Notes under the pieces: generated by a model
Seen by the model: only the letters and a program-made list of their open reading frames with translations
Told to the model about the DNA's origin: nothing
Database searches by the model: none
From: Pseudomonadota bacterium
GTDB lineage: Bacteria; Pseudomonadota; Gammaproteobacteria; Pseudomonadales; Pseudomonadaceae
DNA length: 16,471 nt
Direction of reading: 5' to 3'
NCBI GenBank assembly: GCA_023431055.1
Contig: JAEYXX010000098.1
Span: 1-16,471 of the forward strand
Shown: one piece after another, positions 7,401-15,372 of the stretch
How the letters are laid out: each line of letters starts with the position of its first letter
Numbering within the stretch: the stretch's first letter is position 1
Translations under genes and position numbers: made by a program

Positions 7401-7443
7401 GAGGTCATGTACGCCGCGGCAGCGCTTTACGTCACATTCACAT

Positions 7444-7460
7444 TATGCCGATTGTGCATA
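7444..7460. promoter_or_regulatory. Candidate LysR-type operator upstream of aspA
   Basis: TATGCCGATTGTGCATA is an interrupted dyad with 5-bp arms and contains the T-N11-A pattern (T 7446, A 7458) typical of LysR-type boxes. It lies 96 bp upstream of the aspA ATG, past the two palindromic repeats, in the least repetitive part of the intergenic region. Binding by the adjacent LysR protein is inferred from position only. Confidence 0.4.
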
Positions 7461-7555
7461 GGGCAGCAAGCAACGGCATTGGTAGCGGTACGGTCGGAGC
7501 CCATATTCTATGGGCATCGCGGCACTCGCCGTATTTCCCAAGAGTCATCTCTATC

Positions 7556-8980
7556 ATGTCCTCTGCTGCATCTGTTCGCGTCGAAAAAGACCTGCTCGGC
7601 ACCCTCGAAGTCCCCGCTGATGCCTACTACGGCATCCAGACCCTGCGCGCCGTGCAGAACTTCCGCCTGTCCGGTGTGCCGCTGTCGCATTACCCGAAGC
7701 TGGTAATCGGCCTGGCCATGGTCAAGCAGGCCTCGGCGGACGCCAACCGCGAGCTGGGCCATCTGTCCGCCGCCAAGCACACGGCAATCAGCACTGCCTG
7801 TGCACGCATCATCCAGGGCGAGTTCCACGAGCAGTTCGTGGTCGACATGATCCAGGGCGGCGCCGGTACCTCGACCAATATGAACGCGAATGAAGTCATC
7901 GCGAACATTGCGCTGGAGGCCATGGGCTTTGAGAAAGGCCAGTACCAGCACCTGCACCCGAACAACGACGTGAACATGGCGCAGTCCACCAACGACGCCT
8001 ACCCGACTGCCATTCGCCTGGGCCTGCTGCTCGGCCATGACAGCCTGCTGAGTGCGCTGGACAAGCTGATTCAGTCCTTCGCCTCCAAAGGGCTGGAGTT
8101 CGGCCATGTGCTGAAGATGGGCCGCACCCAGTTGCAGGACGCCGTGCCGATGACCCTGGGTCAGGAATTCCACGCCTTCGCCACCACCCTGGGCGAAGAC
8201 CTGCAGCACCTGAAACTGCTGGCGCCGACTCTGCTCACCGAAGTCAACCTGGGCGGTACCGCCATCGGCACCGGCATCAACGCCGACCCGAAATACCAGG
8301 CCCTGGCGGTCAAGCGCCTGGCCATCATCAGTGGTCACCCGCTGACCCCAGCTGCCGACCTGATCGAAGCCACCAGCGACATGGGCGCCTTCGTGCTGTT
8401 CTCAGGCATGCTCAAGCGCACCGCGGTCAAGCTGTCGAAGATCTGCAACGACCTGCGCCTGCTGTCCAGCGGCCCGCGTACCGGCATCAACGAGATCAAC
8501 CTGCCGGCGCGCCAGCCGGGCAGCTCGATCATGCCGGGCAAGGTCAACCCGGTGATCCCCGAGGCGGTCAACCAGGTGGCCTTCGAAGTGATCGGCAACG
8601 ACCTGGCGCTGACCATGGCGGCCGAAGGCGGCCAGCTGCAGCTGAACGTGATGGAGCCGCTGATTGCCTACAAGATCTTCGACTCGATCCGCCTGCTGAC
8701 CCGCGCCATGGACATGCTGCGCGAGCTGTGCATCGACGGCATCACCGCCAACGAAGCGCGCTGCCGCGAACTGATGGAAAACTCCATCGGCCTGATCACC
8801 GCGCTGAACCCTTACATCGGCTACGAGAACGCCACGCGCATCGCCAAGGTCGCCCTGGAAAGCGGGCGCGGCGTGCTGGAACTGGTGCGCGAGGAGCAGT
8901 TGCTGGATGAGGCCACCCTGGCTGACATCCTGCGCCCCGAGAACATGATCGCCCCACGCCTCGTGCCCCTGCAGCAGTAA
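7556..8980 (+). CDS. aspA: Aspartate ammonia-lyase (aspartase)
   Basis: The product is 474 aa from ATG 7556, matching E. coli AspA (478 aa) in length and start (VEKDLLGTLEVPADAYYGIQTLRA). It belongs to the aspartase/fumarase superfamily and converts L-aspartate to fumarate and ammonia in the cytoplasm. Visible superfamily elements are GGAGTSTNMNANEV (101-114), HPNNDVN (134-140), STNDAYPT (144-151), GRTQLQDAVPMTLGQE (189-204) and the signature GSSIMPGKVNP (322-332), which carries the catalytic serine of the flexible SS loop. The frame stays open upstream to 7304, but family alignment supports 7556. The Shine-Dalgarno there is weak (AAGAG at 7540-7544). It diverges from a LysR gene and is followed after 12 bp by a 42-aa ORF, with a terminator beyond it. 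Confidence 0.96.
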   Translation: MSSAASVRVEKDLLGTLEVPADAYYGIQTLRAVQNFRLSGVPLSHYPKLVIGLAMVKQASADANRELGHLSAAKHTAISTACARIIQGEFHEQFVVDMIQGGAGTSTNMNANEVIANIALEAMGFEKGQYQHLHPNNDVNMAQSTNDAYPTAIRLGLLLGHDSLLSALDKLIQSFASKGLEFGHVLKMGRTQLQDAVPMTLGQEFHAFATTLGEDLQHLKLLAPTLLTEVNLGGTAIGTGINADPKYQALAVKRLAIISGHPLTPAADLIEATSDMGAFVLFSGMLKRTAVKLSKICNDLRLLSSGPRTGINEINLPARQPGSSIMPGKVNPVIPEAVNQVAFEVIGNDLALTMAAEGGQLQLNVMEPLIAYKIFDSIRLLTRAMDMLRELCIDGITANEARCRELMENSIGLITALNPYIGYENATRIAKVALESGRGVLELVREEQLLDEATLADILRPENMIAPRLVPLQQ

Positions 8981-8992
8981 CGGAGAACGACC

Positions 8993-9121
8993 ATGCAACC
9001 GTCACAGCCCCCCAGCGTCAAGTTCCTGTTCCGCACCCTGCATCCGCCGCGCCGCTTCTGGCCGGGCCTGGCAGGTTTCTACACTGGCGCGAGCCAGGCG
9101 CCAGCGCACAAACGCAGCTGA
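8993..9121 (+). CDS. Small 42-aa protein co-transcribed with aspA
   Basis: The ORF runs from ATG 8993 to TGA 9119-9121, 12 bp after aspA. GGAGA at 8982-8986 is a well-placed ribosome binding site, and the aspA operon terminator follows 39 bp after the stop, so the gene sits inside the transcript. The peptide is basic and Pro/Arg-rich, with a LHPPRRFWPGLAGFYTG block. It has no signal peptide or convincing membrane helix. I do not recognise a family. The RBS and position argue for real translation; its function is unknown. Confidence 0.55.
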   Translation: MQPSQPPSVKFLFRTLHPPRRFWPGLAGFYTGASQAPAHKRS

Positions 9122-9160
9122 ACCCCTTTCATAGGAGGCCTTCACCAGCCTCAACCTTCA

Positions 9161-9186
9161 GGGATGGCCTCGGCCATCCCTTTTTT
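9161..9186 (+). terminator. Rho-independent terminator of the aspA operon
   Basis: GGGATGGC (9161-9168) and GCCATCCC (9173-9180) form an 8-bp stem with a CTCG loop, followed directly by six T (9181-9186). It lies 39 bp after the small ORF. The remaining gap to 9300 shows nothing else. Confidence 0.9.
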
Positions 9187-9300
9187 ATTCTCGGGCATGG
9201 ACTCGGTGGTCAGCGCTGCGTGAGTTGGGGAGGCGGACACCTGCCGGCTCGGTCCGGGGCTTTCCGGCGGATCATGCGCTGTCTGCTCGACGAGCCGCCT

Positions 9301-10119
9301 TCACTCCATTTCGAACAGCCCGTCACGCAGCTGCGCACCGCTGAGGCGTTGGCGGATGTCGTCGTCGATGCGTGCGTCGTCCGGCGCGTAGAGCATCAGC
9401 TGGCGATAGGCGTTGACCCGGTTGATCTCGTTACCCAGGTACTGCCAGACCACGCGGGTACAGGCCGGCGTGCGCCGGTCACCGCTGGAGACGCCGGTCT
9501 TGATGCCATTGAGGCGGATGATGCGGCTCTTGAAGCTGGGGATGAGGATGGTCTGGCTCATCTCGTTGCCGGTGAGCGACTCGTAGTCCACCAGAAACAG
9601 GCGGTCCTGCAGGAAGAACGCCGTGCCCAGGTAGCGACAACGCACCCAGTCCTCACTGCCGCCACGCGTGGGTTCCTGGCGCTCCTGGCGTTCCTGGCGC
9701 TCGAACAGGTAGTTGCCGCGCTCTTCGCGCAGGTGCACCAGTGACAGCAACACATGCCCCGGTACCGACATGCAGTTGGAGTACTCGAAGTAGTAGCCAC
9801 AATAGCGCTCCATCGGGCTGGCCTGACGGCGCAACGGGGCGAGCAGCTCCAGCAACGGGTCGCTGCCGCCGTGCGGTTGCGCGGCGCCGCTGCGTGCACC
9901 GATCAGGCGGGTGAACTGCTCGGCCGGCATGGCCAGCTCGGAGGGTTCGACGCCGAAGAAATCGCAGATGCGCTTGAGGTTGTGCGTGGTCGGCCGACTC
10001 TGCCCGGCCAGGTAGCGATTGAACTGCGCGCGGTTGATCGACAGCTTGCGACACACCTCGGCGATCGAGCGGTAATGGCTGCAGAGCAGTTTCAGGTTGC
10101 TGCCGAGAGAATCGGACAT
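9301..10119 (-). CDS. Helix-turn-helix regulator with uncharacterised C-terminal domain
   Basis: The 272-aa product has an N-terminal XRE-like HTH over about residues 6-62 (SIAEVCRKLSINRAQFNRYLAGQ, then a RPTTHNLKRICDFFGV helix). A C-terminal domain of ~180 residues looks like a sensory or oligomerisation module that I cannot assign (MERYCGYYFEYS; LGTAFFLQDRLFLVDYES; LNGIKTGVSSG). A linker contains ERQERQERQE, encoded by three 9-bp tandem units. GGAG just upstream of ATG 10119 supports this start. It diverges from the AGCS symporter gene across 160 bp and probably regulates it. DNA-binding function is well supported; ligand and targets are unknown. Confidence 0.8.
   Translation of the reverse strand: MSDSLGSNLKLLCSHYRSIAEVCRKLSINRAQFNRYLAGQSRPTTHNLKRICDFFGVEPSELAMPAEQFTRLIGARSGAAQPHGGSDPLLELLAPLRRQASPMERYCGYYFEYSNCMSVPGHVLLSLVHLREERGNYLFERQERQERQEPTRGGSEDWVRCRYLGTAFFLQDRLFLVDYESLTGNEMSQTILIPSFKSRIIRLNGIKTGVSSGDRRTPACTRVVWQYLGNEINRVNAYRQLMLYAPDDARIDDDIRQRLSGAQLRDGLFEME
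9673..9699. repeat. Three 9-bp tandem units in the regulator gene
   Basis: Consecutive units TTCCTGGCG, CTCCTGGCG and TTCCTGGCG encode the repeated Glu-Arg-Gln of the regulator on the minus strand. The unit is a multiple of three, so gain or loss would alter linker length without a frameshift. Confidence 0.8.
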
Positions 10120-10133
10120 ATGACCGCTCCGGA

Positions 10134-10171
10134 TGATGCGAATGACGCGATTCTAGCATCAACTCGCATCA
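10134..10171. promoter_or_regulatory. Candidate operator between the HTH regulator and the symporter gene
   Basis: TGATGCGA (10134-10141) and TCGCATCA (10164-10171) form a perfect 8-bp inverted repeat with a 22-nt spacer. A third GCATCA copy lies at 10156-10161. A possible minus-strand -10, TAGAAT (10154-10149), falls between the arms, which would fit autoregulation. The link to the regulator is positional inference. Confidence 0.4.
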
Positions 10172-10279
10172 GCTTGCCGCGACCTGCGAAATTGCCCGGC
10201 GAGGCCTCTATCACGAACCATTCCGCAATCCGCCCACAGCGGCGTATTCCCATTCAGAACAACAAGAGAGAAAGCCTCC

Positions 10280-11719
10280 ATGCTCGATCTTCTCAATGAC
10301 TTCATCTGGAGCAAGCTGCTGATCGTGATGCTGATCGGCCTTGGTCTGTACTTCACCGTCGCCTCGCGTTTCGTCCAGTTTCGCTACTTCAGCAGCATGT
10401 TCCGCATCTTCGGTGAGGCGTTCAAACGCCAGCCGGGTCAGCTCAGCTCGTTCCAGGCACTGATGCTGTCGGTGGCAGGCCGCGTCGGCGCCGGCAACAT
10501 CGCCGGTGTATCCGTGGCAATCATGCTCGGTGGCCCGGGCGCCATCTTCTGGATGTGGGTCGTGGCGCTGGTCGGCATGGCCACCAGCTACTTCGAGTGT
10601 TCCCTGGCGCAGCTGTACAAGCGTCGTGAACCGGATGGCACCTACCGGGGCGGCCCGGCGTTCTACATCCAGCACGGCCTTGGCCAGCGCTGGCTGGGTA
10701 TCGTCGTGTCGATCCTGCTGCTGGTGACCTTCGGTTTTGGCTTCAACGCCGTGCAGTCCTTCACCGTCGCCAGCTCGCTGCACGACACCTTCGGCATCCC
10801 GACCCTGGCCAGCGGCATCGCCCTGACCGCGGTCATCGGCCTGATCATCTTCGGTGGCATCAAGCGCATCGCCAAGTTCGCCGACGTGCTGGTACCGGTG
10901 ATGGCGTTCTCTTACCTGGGCATGGCGCTGCTGGTGATCGGCCTGAACATCAACGAAGTTCCAGCCACTTTCGCCTTGATCTTCAAAAGCGCCTTCGGCC
11001 TCGAGCCGGCCTTCGCCGGCGGCATCGGCGCGGCCATCATCATGGGCGTCAAGCGCGGCCTGTTTTCCAACGAAGCCGGCCTGGGCAGTGCACCGAACGT
11101 GGCCGCTGTCGCCGAGGTCAAGCACCCGGCCGCGCAAGGCATCGTGCAGTCGCTCAGTGTGTTCATCGACACCCTGATCCTGTGCAGCTGCACGGCGCTG
11201 ATCATCCTGCTGTCGGGCGTGTATCAGCCGGGTATGGAACAGGCCGGTGTGGTACTGACCCAGAGCGCGGTGGCCGCCGTGGTCGGCGAGTGGGGCAGGG
11301 TGTTCGTCAGCCTGGCGCTGCTGTTGTTCGTCTTCACCACCCTGATCTACAACTACTACCTCGGCGAAAATGCCCTCGGCTTCTTCAGCCAGAAGCGCGG
11401 CCCGGTAATGATCTACCGCGTGCTGGTGGTCGGTCTGGTGCTGTGGGGTTCGGTGCAGGATCTGGGCACCGTGTTCGCCTTCGCCGATGTGACCATGGGT
11501 CTGCTAGCCATCGCCAACCTCATCGCTCTGGCGCTGCTGTTCAAAGTGGGCATGCGCCTGATGCGCGACTACGATAGCCAGATCAAGGCGGGTGTTGAGT
11601 CGCCGGTATTGGATGCCAAGCAGTTCGCTGATCTGGACCTCGACCCTGCCGTCTGGGGTAGCCAGCCAGGTGAAACCGCCGACCAGGCGGAAATCGGGGA
11701 TCGAGTCTACCAGCGCTGA
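10280..11719 (+). CDS. AGCS-family sodium:alanine/glycine symporter
   Basis: The 479-aa integral membrane protein belongs to the alanine/glycine:cation symporter family, which imports small neutral amino acids with sodium. Long hydrophobic segments run throughout, starting with LLIVMLIGLGLYFTVA. The family motif region SSFQALMLSVAGRVGAGNIAGVSVAI (about 56-81) contains the GxGNIAGV core (70-77). The block GRVGAGN carries Arg where many homologues have a small residue. NYYLGENALGF and the hydrophilic C-terminal tail (about 435-479) are also typical. The ribosome binding site is poor (GAGAGAAAG before ATG 10280). It is monocistronic: an HTH regulator diverges upstream and a strong terminator follows. 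Exact substrate cannot be read from sequence; alanine, glycine or serine are the family options. Confidence 0.92.
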   Translation: MLDLLNDFIWSKLLIVMLIGLGLYFTVASRFVQFRYFSSMFRIFGEAFKRQPGQLSSFQALMLSVAGRVGAGNIAGVSVAIMLGGPGAIFWMWVVALVGMATSYFECSLAQLYKRREPDGTYRGGPAFYIQHGLGQRWLGIVVSILLLVTFGFGFNAVQSFTVASSLHDTFGIPTLASGIALTAVIGLIIFGGIKRIAKFADVLVPVMAFSYLGMALLVIGLNINEVPATFALIFKSAFGLEPAFAGGIGAAIIMGVKRGLFSNEAGLGSAPNVAAVAEVKHPAAQGIVQSLSVFIDTLILCSCTALIILLSGVYQPGMEQAGVVLTQSAVAAVVGEWGRVFVSLALLLFVFTTLIYNYYLGENALGFFSQKRGPVMIYRVLVVGLVLWGSVQDLGTVFAFADVTMGLLAIANLIALALLFKVGMRLMRDYDSQIKAGVESPVLDAKQFADLDLDPAVWGSQPGETADQAEIGDRVYQR

Positions 11720-11736
11720 TCTGACTCAGATGGAAG

Positions 11737-11758
11737 AAGGGGGCGAGGCCCCCTTTTT
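11737..11758 (+). terminator. Rho-independent terminator after the symporter gene
   Basis: AAGGGGG (11737-11743) pairs with CCCCCTT (11749-11755) around a CGAGG loop. The T run extends to 11758. It lies 18 bp after the symporter stop codon. Confidence 0.9.
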
Positions 11759-11847
11759 CTTGCCTGCCAGCGTTGGCAGCCATTGTTCGGGCAGTCGTAA
11801 GCGACGTTAAGAATGTCGCGCAGGCCCGTGATTTGTGAGGAGAGCCC

Positions 11848-12837
11848 ATGGCAACCCCAGAAAAACTCCTGGTGCTGTACACAGGCGGCACCATCGGCAT
11901 GCAGATGAGCGCAGACGGCCTGGCGCCGGCCTCGGGTTTCGAGGCGCGCATGCGCAGCCAGCAAGCCGGCGAGAACGCCAGTGAGCTGCCGCAATGGAGC
12001 TTCCGCGAGCTGCTGCCGTTGATCGACAGCGCCAACATGAACACCGGCCACTGGCTGGCGCTGCGCGACGAAATCGTCATTGCGGTACAGACCGATGGCC
12101 ACGACGCCGTGCTGGTACTGCACGGCACCGATACCCTGGCCTACAGCGCTGCGGCGTTGAGCTTCCTGCTGCTCGGGCTCGACGTACCGGTGGTGCTTAC
12201 GGGTGCCATGCAGCCGGCTGGTGTCGATGGTGGAGATGCCTGGCCCAACCTGTTCGGCGCCATGCGTGCGCTGTACCGCGGCGTGAAGCCGGGCGTGCAC
12301 CTGTATTTCAACGGGCAGCTACTGCATGGCGCACGTTGCTCCAAGTTGCGCAGCGATGCCTTCGATGCCTTCCAGGTGCTGCCGCGTCAGCGTCAGGCCG
12401 AGCACGTCGGGATCAGTGCCCTCATCGACTACCGTCAGGCGCGAGAGCGGGTGAACCTGGCCGTGCTGCCGCTGCATCCGGCGCTGCAGGCGAGCCATCT
12501 CAGCTCATTGATCGACAGCGGCGTGAAGGGTGTGCTGCTGGAGTGCTACGGCAGCGGCACCGGCCCGGCCGGTGATGCCGAGCTGATGGCGGTGCTGCGC
12601 GATGCGCATGCGCGCGGTGTGGTGTTGGCGGCGATCAGCCAATGCCCGCAGGGTCATGTGCAGTTCGGCGTGTACGCTGCCGGCAGCCGTCTGGCCGAGG
12701 TGGGTCTGGTCTCCTGCGGTGGCATGACCCGCGAGGCCGCATTGGGCAAGCTGTTCGCCCTGCTCGGCGCCGGTTTGCCGCAAACGCAGGTCGAGCACTG
12801 GCTGGCGCGCGATCTCTGTGGTGAGATGAGCGACTGA
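11848..12837 (+). CDS. ansA: Type I (cytoplasmic) L-asparaginase
   Basis: The 329-aa enzyme hydrolyses L-asparagine to aspartate and ammonia. There is no signal peptide: the protein starts MATPEKLLVLYTGGTIGM, marking the cytoplasmic AnsA type rather than the periplasmic type II enzyme. By alignment with E. coli AnsA (T14, T91, D92, K163), the catalytic residues are T15 in YTGGTIG, T94 and D95 in HGTDT, and K166 in GARCSKLRSD, all present. The start is supported by AGGAGAG at 11837-11843. It follows the symporter terminator by 89 bp, so it has its own promoter, and it precedes a GNAT gene by 27 bp. Its product aspartate is the substrate of AspA encoded upstream. Confidence 0.95.
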   Translation: MATPEKLLVLYTGGTIGMQMSADGLAPASGFEARMRSQQAGENASELPQWSFRELLPLIDSANMNTGHWLALRDEIVIAVQTDGHDAVLVLHGTDTLAYSAAALSFLLLGLDVPVVLTGAMQPAGVDGGDAWPNLFGAMRALYRGVKPGVHLYFNGQLLHGARCSKLRSDAFDAFQVLPRQRQAEHVGISALIDYRQARERVNLAVLPLHPALQASHLSSLIDSGVKGVLLECYGSGTGPAGDAELMAVLRDAHARGVVLAAISQCPQGHVQFGVYAAGSRLAEVGLVSCGGMTREAALGKLFALLGAGLPQTQVEHWLARDLCGEMSD

Positions 12838-12864
12838 TCCACCTGCCCGAACAGAGGAAGGACG

Positions 12865-13308
12865 ATGAGCATCGAAATTCGCCCTGTAATCGCTGCCGAT
12901 CAAGAAGCCTGGTTGCCCCTGTGGCAGGGCTACCAGCGCTTCTACATGACCGAGATTCCAGCCGAGACCAGCGCCGTTACCTGGCAGCGTTTTCTCGACC
13001 CGGCCGAGCCGATGGGCGCCGCCCTGGCCTGGCGTGATGGGCAGGCTATTGGTTTGGTGCACTGGGTTATCCACCGCTCGACCTGGACCACCGGCGACTA
13101 CTGCTACCTGCAGGATATTTTCATCGCCAAGGGCGAGCGCAGCGGCGGCATCGGGCGCAAGTTGATCCAGCATGTGTTTGAGCAGGCGAGCGCCGCCGGC
13201 TGCTCGCGGGTGCACTGGCTGACACATGAAACCAACAGCCAGGCCAAGCTGCTTTACGAGCGCATCGGTGAACGCTCGGGGTTCGTGCAGTACCGCAAGC
13301 TGTTGTAA
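12865..13308 (+). CDS. GNAT-family N-acetyltransferase
   Basis: The 147-aa single-domain protein has the GNAT acetyl-CoA signature LQDIFIAKGERSGGIGRKLI (82-101), with the R/Q-x-x-G-x-G/A pattern as RSGGIG. Later comes the ETNSQAKLLYERIG motif B region (122-135), in which the Tyr commonly acts as general acid. GAGGAAGG at 12853-12860 precedes ATG 12865. The gene lies 27 bp after the asparaginase stop with no terminator between, so the two are probably co-transcribed. An amino-acid or small-amine substrate fits the neighbourhood, but the sequence does not show which. Confidence 0.9.
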   Translation: MSIEIRPVIAADQEAWLPLWQGYQRFYMTEIPAETSAVTWQRFLDPAEPMGAALAWRDGQAIGLVHWVIHRSTWTTGDYCYLQDIFIAKGERSGGIGRKLIQHVFEQASAAGCSRVHWLTHETNSQAKLLYERIGERSGFVQYRKLL

Positions 13309-13325
13309 GGCCTCGCATCACGTGC

Positions 13326-13353
13326 GGGCGGCGATATACCGCGCTGGCCGCCC
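13326..13353. repeat. GC-rich hairpin between convergent GNAT and glutaminase genes
   Basis: GGGCGGC (13326-13332) and GCCGCCC (13347-13353) are perfect 7-bp arms with a 14-nt loop. The genes converge here, 83 bp apart. There is no T run, so termination is only possible. Confidence 0.4.
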
Positions 13354-13391
13354 GACAGGGCACGCCATGCGCAGCGGCGCGTATGCGCGGC

Positions 13392-14300
13392 TCAAAACAC
13401 CGACCAGCCGATGCGCTCGCTGAGCAGCTCCAGCGCCTTGATACCGGCCAGGGAGTTACCTGCTGCATTGAGCTCGGGTGACCATACGCACACACTGAAC
13501 TGACCTGGTACTACCGCGACGATGCCACCGCCGACGCCGCTTTTGCCCGGCAGGCCAACACGGTAGGCGAAGTTGCCCGCTTCGTCATACAGGCCGCTGG
13601 TGGCCATGATGGCGTTGATCTGTTTGGTTTGCCGGGGCGACAGCACCTGTTCGCCGCTGTGCTGGCAGAAACCTTCATTGGCCAGGAAACCGAAGGCACG
13701 CGCCAGGTCGACGCAGCTCATGCGCAGCGCGCAGCAGCTGAAGTAGCTGCGCAGCACCGCCTCGACTTCGTTGTGAAAATTGCCAAACGACTGCATCAGG
13801 TACGCCGCTGCCGCGTTGCGCGCGCGGTGCTGGTACTCCGATTCGGCGACGTGGTTGTCCACCGTGACCTCGGGGTTGCCCGACAGACGCCGGACGAAGT
13901 CGCGCATCGATAGTGCCGGTGCGGCATAGCGCGACTGGTTGATATCGCAGATCACCAGAGCGCCCGCGTTGATGAAGGGATTGCGCGGCTTGCCTCGCTC
14001 GAATTCGAGCTGCACCAGCGAGTTGAACGGCTGTCCGGACGGCTCATGGCCCAGGCGCTGCCAGATGCTCTCGCCGCTGTGGCCGATGGCCTGGACCAGG
14101 CTGAACACCTTGGAAATGCTTTGGATCGAGAAGGGCGTACGTGCATCGCCGGCGACATGCACCTGGCCGTCGTTGCCGTATACGGCGATGCCCAGCTGGT
14201 CAGGCACCACGCTGGCCAGCGCTGGAATGTAATCGGCCACCTTGCCCTGGCCGATCAGCGGGCGGACTTCATCGAGAATTTCGGTCAACAGCGCTTGCAT
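13392..14300 (-). CDS. glsA: Serine-dependent glutaminase
   Basis: The 302-aa enzyme hydrolyses L-glutamine to glutamate and ammonia in the cytoplasm. It belongs to the beta-lactamase-fold glutaminases (E. coli YbaS/YneH, about 310 aa). The nucleophile motif is S61-I-S-K64. By alignment from memory with YbaS, the other pocket residues are N111 (NPFINAGAL), E155, N162 (ARNAAAAY), Y186, Y238 (SGLYDEAG) and V256 (GKSGVGGGI), all present. The full family length is intact. No good Shine-Dalgarno precedes ATG 14300, but the family N-terminus fits this start. It converges on the GNAT gene and diverges from the AEC transporter gene across 142 bp. Confidence 0.95.
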   Translation of the reverse strand: MQALLTEILDEVRPLIGQGKVADYIPALASVVPDQLGIAVYGNDGQVHVAGDARTPFSIQSISKVFSLVQAIGHSGESIWQRLGHEPSGQPFNSLVQLEFERGKPRNPFINAGALVICDINQSRYAAPALSMRDFVRRLSGNPEVTVDNHVAESEYQHRARNAAAAYLMQSFGNFHNEVEAVLRSYFSCCALRMSCVDLARAFGFLANEGFCQHSGEQVLSPRQTKQINAIMATSGLYDEAGNFAYRVGLPGKSGVGGGIVAVVPGQFSVCVWSPELNAAGNSLAGIKALELLSERIGWSVF

Positions 14301-14442
14301 GTTCGGGCTCGCGAGTAGGCCGGAGAGCGTCCCGGCAGGTCAGAGCTAGACGCCCGCGGGCGCTACGGAATCACAGGTAGGCGCTTGCCCTGAACAGCGC
14401 GGCCACCTAGTCTCGGTCCTCCCCTGTCGCTGGCGTGGTTCG

Positions 14443-15372
14443 ATGTCCACCGTTCTTAATGTGCTATTGCCGATATTCGGCCTGATCATGGTTGGCTTCA
14501 TCTGTCGGCGAACCAATCGCCTGGGGCCGACCGCGGCATCGGAGATGAACCGCTTCGTGGTCTGGCTCGGCCTGCCTGCGTTGCTATTCAGCCTTACGGC
14601 CAAGGCCGACTGGACACACATCTGGCAGCCCGGTTTCTTGCTTGCCTTTACTGGCGGCATGCTCGCGGTGTTTCTGGCCACGCTGGTGTATCGCTGGAAA
14701 ACCACTGGCAGCCTGGTCGACGCCAGTATCGACGGGCTCAGCGCCGGTTACGCCAACACCGGCTATATCGGCATTCCGCTGTGCGTGCTGGTACTGGGTG
14801 AGGACGGCATGGCGCCGGCCTTGATCGCCTCGCTGATGGTGGTCTGCGTACTGTTCGGCCTGGCGGTGATATGCATCGAAGTCGGTTTGCAGAACAGGAA
14901 GGGGTTGGGCGGCGCTATCGTTCAGGTGGTCACCGCTCTGCTGAAGAATCCGCTGGTGGTGGCGCCTTTACTCGGTGCGGCCTGGGCGTCTGGCGGTGTG
15001 CAGTTGCCAGCAGCGCTGGATGAGTTTCTGCGCCTGCTCGGCGCGGCCACCGTACCCTGTGCGCTGGTGTCACTGGGGTTGTTCCTGGCACAGAGGCAGA
15101 GCGGGCCGAGCGGAGGTGCCTGGCCGCTGGTGGCCCTGAAGCTGGTACTGCAGCCGCTGGTGACCTGGTTCATCGCTTTCGTGCTACTCGACCTGCCGCC
15201 GTTCTGGGCACATGCCGCGTTGCTGCTCAGTGCACTGCCGACCGGCACCGGGCCGTTCATGCTTGCCGAGTACTACCAGCGCCAGGCGGCGCTAGTGTCG
15301 CGGGCGATCCTGTTTTCCACCCTCGGTTCGCTGCTGACCTTGAGCCTGATCCTGCTACTGATCACGCCTTGA
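14443..15372 (+). CDS. AEC-family (auxin efflux carrier-like) transporter
   Basis: The 309-aa membrane protein shows about ten hydrophobic segments, from VLNVLLPIFGLIMVGFI at the N-terminus to LLTLSLILLLI at the C-terminus. The conserved mid-helix break GYANTGYIGIP (102-112), with its Asn-Gly-Pro pattern, marks the AEC/membrane transport protein family. Bacterial members move small carboxylates such as malonate or malate, or amino-acid-related compounds. The substrate here is unknown. The ribosome binding site before ATG 14443 is poor. The gene diverges from glsA, and its last 11 bp overlap the convergent 213-aa gene. Confidence 0.88.
   Translation: MSTVLNVLLPIFGLIMVGFICRRTNRLGPTAASEMNRFVVWLGLPALLFSLTAKADWTHIWQPGFLLAFTGGMLAVFLATLVYRWKTTGSLVDASIDGLSAGYANTGYIGIPLCVLVLGEDGMAPALIASLMVVCVLFGLAVICIEVGLQNRKGLGGAIVQVVTALLKNPLVVAPLLGAAWASGGVQLPAALDEFLRLLGAATVPCALVSLGLFLAQRQSGPSGGAWPLVALKLVLQPLVTWFIAFVLLDLPPFWAHAALLLSALPTGTGPFMLAEYYQRQAALVSRAILFSTLGSLLTLSLILLLITP

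Noticed and set aside
7304..7555. 84-residue N-terminal extension of AspA
   Set aside because: It is translated from repeat and promoter sequence, and AspA homologues start at the MSSAASVRVEKDLLG region.
9220..9744. 174-aa plus-strand open frame
   Set aside because: It is antisense to the HTH regulator, has no family features and begins just after the terminator without a convincing ribosome binding site.
10211..11137. 308-aa minus-strand open frame
   Set aside because: It is antisense to the AGCS symporter. The His/Asp/Gln-rich composition is typical of the frame opposite a membrane protein.
12505..13227. 240-aa minus-strand open frame
   Set aside because: It spans the antisense of two well-supported genes, asparaginase and GNAT, and resembles no family.
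14351..14362. CGCCCGCGGGCG palindrome between glsA and the AEC gene
   Set aside because: It is short and made only of G and C, expected by chance in this composition, and has no promoter relationship I can defend.
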